Source: MR-S7 sp000400995
GTDB taxonomy: Bacteria > Pseudomonadota > Gammaproteobacteria > Burkholderiales > Burkholderiaceae_C
NCBI RefSeq assembly: GCF_045291395.1
Contig: NZ_CP152342.1
Location: 558,001 to 622,000 of the forward strand
Direction: 5' to 3'
DNA: 64,000 nucleotides
Part shown: positions 44,564 to 50,701 of the stretch, piece by piece
Layout of the letters: each line of letters starts with the position of its first letter
Position numbering within the stretch: position 1 is the first letter of the stretch
Position numbers and translations under genes: made by a program
Notes under the pieces: model-generated
What the model saw: the letters and a program-made list of their open reading frames with translations, nothing else
Databases searched by the model: none
Told to the model about the DNA's origin: nothing

Positions 44564-45427
44564 ATGTCCCGAGCCAAGTTGTTTCTGATCGTTGCTGCTG
44601 CGGCTGCCGGGCTGGCTGTGTCGGTCCTGGCAGGCGGCGTGCTGGTTGTCTATAGCGGGCTCTACGATGTGTCCGCCACGCGCCAGCATTGGCAGATCAC
44701 CTATTCCGTGCTGGATACCGCCATGCGCCAGTCCGTGCGCCTGCGGGCCAGGAACGTCCAGGAGCCCCCGCTCGCCGACGAGCGCATGGCGCTGCGCGGC
44801 GCCGCATGCTTTCGCAGCAAGTGCGTGCAGTGCCATGGCGCGCCAGGCGTCGCCCAGGGCGATATCGGCCAGAGCATGCAGCCGCTGCCAGGCCCCTTGG
44901 TCGATGCCACGCAGCACTGGCGGCCGCGCGAACTGTACTGGCTGGTGCGCCATGGCCTCAAGATGACCGGCATGCCTGCCTGGGAACACCGGCTGGCCGA
45001 TGGGGAGATATGGGCGCTGGTGGCCTTCATGCAGCGCCTGCCCGCGCTGAATGCCGCGGAATATGCCCAATGGCAGCAACGGGCGCAGGACGAAAGCGCT
45101 GTACCTGTGTGCGGCAGCCCAGCGGCGGCACCTCCGCCTGCACGGCCAGCAGACCTGCGGCGCGGGCAGCAGGCGCTCCACCAGCACGCATGCTCGGCTT
45201 GCCACAGCATCCCCGGGGTGACCGGAAGTCCTGCCTTCGTGGGCCCCCCACTCGACACGCTGGCGCGCCGCACGCTCATTGCGGGAACTCTGCCAATGTC
45301 CCAGGAGAATCTGGCCTTGTGGCTGATGCACACGCAGAAGGTGAAGCCAGGCACCGCCATGCCAGAGCTCGGCGTCGCGCCACAGGATGCCCGTGATATG
45401 GCCGCCTACCTGCTGTCGCTGCACTGA
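44564..45427 (+). CDS. Diheme cytochrome c, membrane-anchored
   Basis: A 287-residue protein with an N-terminal helix (KLFLIVAAAAAGLAVSVLAG) that may be an uncleaved anchor. It has two heme sites: FRSKCVQCHGAPGV (about residue 88) and HACSACHSIPGV (about residue 208). Distal methionines are in LKMTGMPAWEH and KPGTAMPELGVAP. The first module resembles the cytochromes that follow PQQ or molybdo-dehydrogenases; the second is like the neighbouring monoheme cytochrome. It is divergent from the oxidase operon with 32 bases between start codons and probably shares its regulation. Confidence 0.9.
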   Translation: MSRAKLFLIVAAAAAGLAVSVLAGGVLVVYSGLYDVSATRQHWQITYSVLDTAMRQSVRLRARNVQEPPLADERMALRGAACFRSKCVQCHGAPGVAQGDIGQSMQPLPGPLVDATQHWRPRELYWLVRHGLKMTGMPAWEHRLADGEIWALVAFMQRLPALNAAEYAQWQQRAQDESAVPVCGSPAAAPPPARPADLRRGQQALHQHACSACHSIPGVTGSPAFVGPPLDTLARRTLIAGTLPMSQENLALWLMHTQKVKPGTAMPELGVAPQDARDMAAYLLSLH

Positions 45428-45958
45428 GCCCGCATGGGCAGACAAAGAAAAAAGCACGCTACCTCGGTTGACGCTGAGCATGCAACTGCATACTTCTGCG
45501 CAGTGGCTGCGGCGGACGAGGCATCGCTGGTGCTGCCGCCCCGTGTGGCGTGCTCGTCAAATGACGTCTAGCGCTGATGCGCGAGTGCAAAGCGGTAAAC
45601 GCTGCTTTAGATGGCGAGGCGGGTGGGTGAGAGGGACATGTGGCGGTGCTCTTGGAGGGGACGACTGGGCAGTGGTTGCCGTAGAACACTTGTGCGTTAT
45701 GCTTTTATGAAATAAAAAATTGCTTAATTCGATGTTTTTGCGTATAATTTCCTGGGATGCCACCCATCGTTTTGCTTAGGTGGTACTCGTCTGACAGCAT
45801 ATTGACCATCATCCGCTGCGATTCTTCTGAAAGTCTGCCGGCTGTCGCTCCCCTTGGCAGTAGGCCCTTTGTGGGCTCTCATCTCCTTTTCAGGATTCGC
45901 ACACGTCTGTCCCTGTGTCATCGCGCAGCAGAACTTCTTCTTCTTTTTGATTAGCCTG
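45428..45958. other. Intergenic region before infA, with promoter and long leader
   Basis: About 530 bases with lower GC than the surroundings. No gene is supported between 45428 and 45715. A strong promoter lies at 45720-45748. The following 210 bases form an untranslated leader with pyrimidine-rich tracts (CTTCTTCTTCTTTTTG at 45933-45948) before a small ORF. Confidence 0.5.
45720..45748 (+). promoter_or_regulatory. Sigma-70 promoter for the infA transcript
   Basis: TTGCTT (45720-45725) and a perfect TATAAT (45743-45748) are spaced by exactly 17 bases, in an AT-rich patch. Transcription should start near 45755, giving a leader of about 205 bases to the small ORF and about 480 to infA. Confidence 0.8.
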
Positions 45959-46210
45959 ATGGGACGCCGGGTGGCGAGGGCCTGTCAGTCCGAAATGCTC
46001 GAAAAACAATACACCGAGCGCGTTGGCGAATACATCGTCACACCGCTTACAAAACTTACCGATGCCGGTATTGCCGCTTCCGTTTCTATTCGCCGAGGAA
46101 TGTACGACCGGATTTTCCGCTTCGTACCTCGCTTCACCTGCGATATCCAAGCAGTCCAGTATGCCCTGGCGCAGGGGCGAAGCATGGTGCAACTGAACCA
46201 ATTGGGCTGA
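45959..46210 (+). CDS. Small protein of unknown function upstream of infA
   Basis: An 83-residue protein starting MGRRVARACQSEMLEKQYTE, with an amphipathic middle part (VGEYIVTPLTKLTDAGIAAS) and a basic, aromatic end (RRGMYDRIFRFVPRF, then DIQAVQYALAQGRSM). It has no signal peptide or membrane segment. It ends 27 bases before infA, in the same transcript. I recall similar small proteins before infA in other comamonads, which suggests a real gene rather than a chance frame, but I cannot verify this here. Function unknown; it might be a leader peptide controlling infA. Confidence 0.55.
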   Translation: MGRRVARACQSEMLEKQYTERVGEYIVTPLTKLTDAGIAASVSIRRGMYDRIFRFVPRFTCDIQAVQYALAQGRSMVQLNQLG

Positions 46211-46237
46211 TAAGCCCCTTCACCTTTAAGGAGTAAC

Positions 46238-46498
46238 GTGGCCAAAGAAGAACTGATTGAAATGCAGGGGAAGATTGATGAGGTCCTGCCTGATGCACGC
46301 TACCGGGTGACTCTCGAAAACGGCCATCAGCTCATTGCATATACCGGTGGCAAGATGCGCAAATTCCGCATTCGCATCCTGGCGGGTGATCGTGTGACGC
46401 TTGAAATGTCGCCGTATGACCTCAGCAAAGGCCGGGTGACATTCCGTCACATCGAGAACAGGACGCGTACTAGCTCCCCTGTGCCACGTCGTAGGTGA
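46238..46498 (+). CDS. infA: Translation initiation factor IF-1
   Basis: An 86-residue OB-fold protein that binds the ribosomal A site during initiation. It reads MAKEELIEMQGKIDEVLPDA, then RYRVTLENGHQLIAYTGGKM and RIRILAGDRVTLEMSPYDLS, all standard IF-1. The C terminus is extended by about 14 basic residues (ENRTRTSSPVPRRR) relative to the usual 72, as in the extra IF-1 copy of many betaproteobacteria. The start is GTG at 46238, after a strong TTTAAGGAG site. The long leader suggests post-transcriptional, perhaps cold-related, control. Confidence 0.95.
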   Translation: MAKEELIEMQGKIDEVLPDARYRVTLENGHQLIAYTGGKMRKFRIRILAGDRVTLEMSPYDLSKGRVTFRHIENRTRTSSPVPRRR

Positions 46499-46831
46499 TC
46501 CCACTTTTCTCGTGGGAACTGGCTAGGATCGTGCCTGACCCACTACCCATGCAACATGGAGTGTCTCCTGGGTTTGAATAGAGCTTGAGTGAAGGTATCA
46601 GGGAGGGGCGCTGAAGGAGTGACCGCGCGCAGCCTCTTCGATGTCTCTATGCAAGGAAGGTAAGCTTTAGGTTCCGGAAAGCGTACGAAACCTCACCTAC
46701 GAGGCCTCATTAGGTTCCACTTGCCGAAGGCAGCTCGACCATTGCGAGGCTTGGATGGCTGCCTTCGAAGAGCTTGGGGAGTCTGGCATACGTCAGAAAT
46801 GTCTGAGGCTGTGTCGACAAATAGAAAAAAA
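46499..46831. other. Intergenic region between infA and tRNA-Lys
   Basis: About 330 bases with no supported gene. TCCCAC (46500-46505) and GTGGGA (46513-46518) form a short hairpin right after infA that may act as its terminator, although it lacks a T-run. Nothing else is recognised. Confidence 0.4.
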
Positions 46832-46862
46832 GCCGACGCTATCTGTTTGATAGCGTCGGCTT
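46832..46862 (-). terminator. Strong hairpin terminator downstream of tRNA-Lys
   Basis: AGCCGACGCTATC (46832-46844) pairs perfectly with GATAGCGTCGGCT (46850-46862), a 13-bp stem with a 5-base loop. On the minus strand it is followed by seven T, so it ends the tRNA-Lys transcript; it may also stop transcription coming from infA. Confidence 0.9.
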
Positions 46863-46885
46863 TCGTTGTCTTGCGACTTGTATGT

Positions 46886-46961
46886 TGGTGGGCCCTGAAG
46901 GATTCGAACCTTCGACCAACGGATTAAGAGTCCGCTGCTCTACCAACTGAGCTAAGAGCCC
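46886..46961 (-). tRNA. tRNA-Lys (anticodon CTT)
   Basis: A 76-nt tRNA with CCA encoded. On the minus strand it begins GGGCTCTTAGCTCAGTTGGT (acceptor and D arm), has the anticodon loop ACTCTTAATC with anticodon CTT, the T loop GGTTCGAATCC, and ends with GGGCCCACCA. The acceptor stem pairs GGGCTCT with the 3' AGGGCCC side, with a G-U pair. A strong terminator follows 23 bases downstream. Confidence 0.95.
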
Positions 46962-47045
46962 GCTCTGTTCAGAGCTGCTGCGCTGCAGCACAGCTATGAA
47001 TTATGCACTAATTTTTTAGGGCTCTGGCAAAGAGGCCACAAAAAA

Positions 47046-48023
47046 TCACATCAGCAAGTGTTCGCCGGCGTTGTCCCCGCCCAGGATCACGTAGTTCACC
47101 TTGCGGATGTCCATGAGCTTCTTGCCGCCCGCGTAGCTGATGGAGCTCTGGATGTCCTGCTCCATCTCGACGAGCGTGTCGGCCAGCTTGCCCTTGATGG
47201 GCTCGAGGATGCGCTTGCCTTCCACGTGCTTGTATTCGCCCTTGTTGAAGTCCGAGGCCGAGCCGTAGTACTCCTTGTACAGCTCGCCGTCCACCTCGAC
47301 GGTCTTGCCGGGCGATTCCTCGTGGCCGGCGAACAGCGAGCCCACCATGACCATGGTGGCGCCGAAGCGCACGCTCTTGGCGATATCGCCGTGGCTGCGG
47401 ATGCCGCCGTCGGCGATGATGGGCTTGGTGGCCACGCGCGCGCACCACTTGAGCGCCGAGAGCTGCCAGCCGCCCGTGCCGAAGCCGGTCTTGAGCTTGG
47501 TGATGCACACCTTGCCGGGGCCGATGCCGACCTTGGTCGCGTCCGCGCCCCAGTTCTCCAGGTCGATCACGGCCTCGGGCGTGCCCACGTTGCCGGCGAT
47601 CACGAAGGCTGCGGGAATCTTTTCCTTGAGGTAGCCGATCATGGCCTTCACGCTGTCGGCATGGCCATGGGCGATGTCGATGGTGATGTATTCGGGGCAC
47701 AGGCCCTCGGCCACGAAGCGGTCCACGGTGTCGTAGTCGGGTTGCTTGACGCCCAGCGAGATCGAGGCGAAGCAGCCTTGCGCCTGCATGTCGCGCACGA
47801 ACTGCACGTTGTCCAGGTCGAAGCGGTGCATCACGTAGAAGTAGCCGCTCTTCGCCAGGACGGTGCAGATCTTTTCGTCCACCACCGTCTTCATGTTGGC
47901 GGGCACGACCGGCAGCTTGAAGCTGCGGCCGCCCAGCTCCACGCTGGCGTCGCATTCCGAGCGGCTTTCCACGCGGCACTTGCGCGGCAGCAGCAGGATG
48001 TTGTCGTAATCGAAGATTTCCAT
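47046..48023 (-). CDS. guaC: GMP reductase
   Basis: A 325-residue TIM-barrel enzyme that converts GMP to IMP with NADPH in purine salvage. It begins MEIFDYDNILLLPRKCRVES. The catalytic loop is VGIGPGKVCITKLKTGFGTG (Cys of VCITK, about residue 175), followed by IIADGGIRSHGDIAKSVRFG and GATMVMVGSLFAGHEESPG. Length matches the GuaC2 type. The ATG at 48023 was chosen over 48131, because the upstream part overlaps a terminator for the next gene. Confidence 0.94.
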   Translation of the reverse strand: MEIFDYDNILLLPRKCRVESRSECDASVELGGRSFKLPVVPANMKTVVDEKICTVLAKSGYFYVMHRFDLDNVQFVRDMQAQGCFASISLGVKQPDYDTVDRFVAEGLCPEYITIDIAHGHADSVKAMIGYLKEKIPAAFVIAGNVGTPEAVIDLENWGADATKVGIGPGKVCITKLKTGFGTGGWQLSALKWCARVATKPIIADGGIRSHGDIAKSVRFGATMVMVGSLFAGHEESPGKTVEVDGELYKEYYGSASDFNKGEYKHVEGKRILEPIKGKLADTLVEMEQDIQSSISYAGGKKLMDIRKVNYVILGGDNAGEHLLM

Positions 48024-48120
48024 GAGGTTCCAAGCTCCTGTGGGGGTCGCGCGCAAGGGATTTCGCGAGCGATGGGGCGCTTGGCTTGGCTCCGGTTCCT
48101 GGCCGCGCGGGCACAAAAAA

Positions 48121-48147
48121 ACCGGGCGCAAGAAACTTGGGCCCGGT
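48121..48147 (-). terminator. Terminator of the secreted hypothetical gene
   Basis: ACCGGGC (48121-48127) and GCCCGGT (48141-48147) with an inner CAAG/CTTG stem form a long hairpin. On the minus strand it is followed by seven T, 35 bases after the stop codon at 48182. Confidence 0.9.
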
Positions 48148-48181
48148 GATTGATTCTACCCGCGCGGCGCGGCGCCTGCCG

Positions 48182-48904
48182 TCAATGTCCCGCCGCGCAA
48201 TGGGTTTGTGCGGCGGCCACCAGGCGGCCGGCCGGGTCGTGCACCCAGGCGGCCACGCGCAGCCGTTCGCGCCGGGCGCCCTCGGGAATGCCCATGGGGC
48301 GGATCTCCAGCCAGCCCTCTTGCTCCTGTTTCGGGAGCTGGTGGCGCTTGTCCAGCAAGCCCGAGAAGGCATTTCTGACGATATTCCTGGCCACAGGGCT
48401 GCCTTCCGCCCTGGCGGGCACGGCCTCCAGCATCAGCAGCGTGAGCTGGTATGAGGTGCCGCCTGGCGTGCGCGGCGGGATAAAGCGCAGGCTGGTGCCC
48501 AGGTAGTCCCCCACCGCCGGCCCCTGGGCCACGCGCAGCAGGGCCGGGGCGGGCAAGGGCGGCACGGCATCCACATGCGTGTCGGTGTGTGTGGGCAGGG
48601 GGCGGGCGATGGCCTGCAGCCGCTCAAGTGCGTCGCGCGTGGCGGCGGCAGACAGCGGCGCCTCGTCGCCCTGCGTGCCGGGCACGATCCAGTCGATCAG
48701 CAGCGCGGAAGGGCCTGGCGTGCGGGCTGCGGCGGGCTGTGCCCAGCAGGCCTCGCAGTCCGCGCTGAGGAAACGCTCGTACAGCGCTGCCACCGGCGGC
48801 TGGCCATCGCTGGAGCAGCCCGGCTGGGCATGCGCCCCGCCTGCACCGGCAGCCAGCGCGGCGGCAAGCAAGACGCGTGATGCGCGATAGGAGGGCCATG
48901 GCAT
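48182..48904 (-). CDS. Secreted protein of unknown function
   Basis: A 240-residue protein with a clear signal peptide (SRVLLAAALAAGAGGAHAQ, cleavage after AHA). The mature part has a cysteine cluster (GCSSDGQ, then LSADCEACWAQ) that could be redox-active or disulphide-bonded, and ends HCAAGH. I do not recognise a domain with confidence. Residues 177-196 (AFSGLLDKRHQLPKQEQEG) are encoded by a degenerate dispersed repeat. The start could also be 48922 (6 residues longer); 48904 gives a better signal peptide. It follows a Bug binding protein gene by 36 bases and has its own terminator. Confidence 0.7.
   Translation of the reverse strand: MPWPSYRASRVLLAAALAAGAGGAHAQPGCSSDGQPPVAALYERFLSADCEACWAQPAAARTPGPSALLIDWIVPGTQGDEAPLSAAATRDALERLQAIARPLPTHTDTHVDAVPPLPAPALLRVAQGPAVGDYLGTSLRFIPPRTPGGTSYQLTLLMLEAVPARAEGSPVARNIVRNAFSGLLDKRHQLPKQEQEGWLEIRPMGIPEGARRERLRVAAWVHDPAGRLVAAAQTHCAAGH
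48316..48375 (+). repeat. Degenerate dispersed repeat inside the secreted-protein gene
   Basis: The plus strand reads TTGCTCCTGTTTCGGGAGCT, then GGTGGCGCTTGTCCAGCAAGC. It aligns with the copy inside the uvrD-type gene (TTGCTCCCAATTCAGGAGCT, GGTGGCGCTTATCAGTCAAGC). It is translated in frame from the minus strand. Confidence 0.65.
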
Positions 48905-48940
48905 GGCGCCATGTTCCCACATCCGCGCGGGGCGCGGCTG

Positions 48941-49942
48941 CTACTCGGGGCGCACGTTGGCGCGGCGCACCACCTCGCCGTAGGAGACGAGGCGCTCGGC
49001 CATCATCTTCTCGAACGCGGCGGGCGTCATTTCTTCCGGCGGGATCACGCCGCGGGTCTTGAGGTGCTCGACCATCGCAGGCTCGGTGGCGGCCGTGCGG
49101 ATGGCCTTGTGGATCTTGGCCACGATGGCCGCCGGCGTGCCCGCGGGCGCGGCGATGCCGGTCCACGAGGTCAGGTTCAGGTCGGGGTGGCCCAGTTCCG
49201 CGAAGGTCGGCACGTCGGGCAGCTGGGGCACGCGCGTGGGCGCGACCACGGCCAGGGCGCGCAGCTTGCCGGCCTGGATGTGCGGCAGGAACACGACCAG
49301 GTTGTCCAGCACGAACTGCACCTCGTTGCTCAGCAGCGCGGTGACGTGCGGCGAGCCGCCGCGGTAGGGGATGTGCGTGGCCTTGGCGTTCGCCGCGAGC
49401 AGGAAGGCCTCGGCATTGAGCTGGCCCATGCTGCCCGCGCCCGCGCTGCCGAAATTGACCTGGCCGGGGCGCTCCTTCAGGTAGGCCACGAACTCGGCGA
49501 AGGTCTTGGCAGGCACGCTCGGGTGCACGGCCAGCACGTTGGGCTGGCGGCCGAGCATGGCGATGTTCTCGAAGTCCTTGATCGGGTCGTAGCCCAGGTT
49601 GGGCTGCACCAGCGGGTTGGCCAGGTGGCTGCTCTGCGACGAGACCACGAGCGTGTAGCCGTCGGCCTTGGCACGGGCCACGAACTGGGTGCCGATGGAG
49701 CCGCCGGCGCCGGGCTTGTTGTCCACCACCATGGGCACGCCGAGCAGGCGGCCCAGCGATTCGGTGTACATGCGCGCCATCACGTCCACCGGGCCTCCGG
49801 GTGGGAAGGGCACGACCAGGGTGATGGGGCGCGTAAGGTACTTGTCGTCGGCGGCCCAGGCGGCCAGGGCCATGCCGGCGCCGAGCATCTGGCGGCGCGT
49901 GGCTACGGAGGTGTCAACGGAGTGCATGTGAGGTGCGGACAT
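48941..49942 (-). CDS. Tripartite tricarboxylate transporter substrate-binding protein (Bug family)
   Basis: A 333-residue periplasmic binding protein. The N terminus has TRRQMLGAGMALAAWAA, a possible Tat-type signal (paired arginines). Bug motifs are RPITLVVPFPPGGPVDVMAR, VPMVVDNKPGAGGSIGTQFV and KADGYTLVVSSQSSH. No TctA or TctB genes are nearby. It follows the remnant of an M20 peptidase, whose substrate it may once have delivered. The actual ligand is unknown but probably a carboxylate. Confidence 0.92.
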   Translation of the reverse strand: MSAPHMHSVDTSVATRRQMLGAGMALAAWAADDKYLTRPITLVVPFPPGGPVDVMARMYTESLGRLLGVPMVVDNKPGAGGSIGTQFVARAKADGYTLVVSSQSSHLANPLVQPNLGYDPIKDFENIAMLGRQPNVLAVHPSVPAKTFAEFVAYLKERPGQVNFGSAGAGSMGQLNAEAFLLAANAKATHIPYRGGSPHVTALLSNEVQFVLDNLVVFLPHIQAGKLRALAVVAPTRVPQLPDVPTFAELGHPDLNLTSWTGIAAPAGTPAAIVAKIHKAIRTAATEPAMVEHLKTRGVIPPEEMTPAAFEKMMAERLVSYGEVVRRANVRPE

Positions 49943-49976
49943 GGTGAAAAGGGAAATGGAAGGGGGCGTGCCGGTT

Positions 49977-50510
49977 TCAGTCCAGCGCCAGCAGCGTGAG
50001 CGCCAGCGCCTGTGCGCGCGGCACGAAGGTGGACAGGTCGCAGAACTCGCGCTCGCTGTGGGCGTAGCCGCCCATGGGCCCCAGCGCGCACAGCGAGGGG
50101 ATGCCCATGGACGAGGTGATGCCGCTGTCGGCCGCGCCGCCGGTGAATTCGTCCTCCACGGCGAAGCCCACCTGCGCTGCGCTGGTAGGCCTGCAGCAGG
50201 GCGTCGCCATGGGCAGCGTGCCGGTCTGGGCCACGATGCGGCCGCTGGTGCGCGGCAGCGACTCTTCTTCCACGATGGCGCGGATGCGCGCCAGGATGGC
50301 GTCCAGGTCGTTTTCGGCCGTGTAGCGCAGATCCAGGTGCGTGCGCGCCAGCGGTGCGACCACGTTGGAGGCCATGCCGCCCTGCACGAAGCCCACGTTC
50401 AGCGTCACGCCGGGCTGTGAATCGGTCAGCGCGTGCAGCGCGACGATCTTGCACGTCAGCGCGTCGATGGCGCTCGCGCCCTGCGCGGGGTTGATACCCG
50501 CGTGCGCGTT
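49977..50510 (-). pseudogene. M20 family peptidase, C-terminal remnant
   Basis: The minus strand encodes the second half of an M20 amidohydrolase/carboxypeptidase: AHAGINPAQGASAIDAL (dimerisation domain, family motif AHAGxxPxxGxSAI), VNVGFVQGG-like TLNVGFVQGGMASNVVAP, and the metal-site region EFTGGAADSGITSSMGIPSL with GGYAHSEREF. The N-terminal half is absent: upstream of AHAG the frame hits a TAG at about 50519. About 50180-50210 also reads better in another frame (GDALLQAYQR), suggesting extra small indels. It abuts a truncated plus-strand gene at about 50505. Confidence 0.8.
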
Positions 50511-50685
50511 CGACTCCTACACCGCCGCGTTCTTCCTGGGCAACGCGCTGGTGTCGGCCGTGGCGCAGCTGCGGCATGGCGAAGTGGCGCAGACCCTCCA
50601 GCGGCGCGACGCGCTGTGGAAGCGCTTCGAGACCGACGCCGTGGATGGGCTGCGCACGGCGGCGCCCGCGCGGCGCAGGCGCTGA
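50505..50685 (+). pseudogene. Transcriptional regulator remnant (RpiR/SIS-like C terminus)
   Basis: About 58 residues beginning AFDSYTAAFFLGNALVSAVA and continuing LRHGEVAQTLQRRDALWKRF with a basic end (TAAPARRRR). This looks like the tail of an SIS domain in a MurR/RpiR-type regulator. There is no start or DNA-binding domain; upstream the sequence turns into the truncated M20 gene read on the other strand. A single deletion that removed the 5' halves of two divergent genes explains this. The regulator assignment is tentative. Confidence 0.5.
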
Positions 50686-50701
50686 CGTGCACAATCGCCG
50701 C

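Noticed and set aside
46965..47000. Palindrome AGCTGCTGCGCTGCAGCACAGCT next to tRNA-Lys as another dispersed repeat copy
   Set aside because: It lacks the AGCGCTTG core and the GGAGSCCGATTT end. It is a local palindrome before the tRNA gene, perhaps part of its promoter region.
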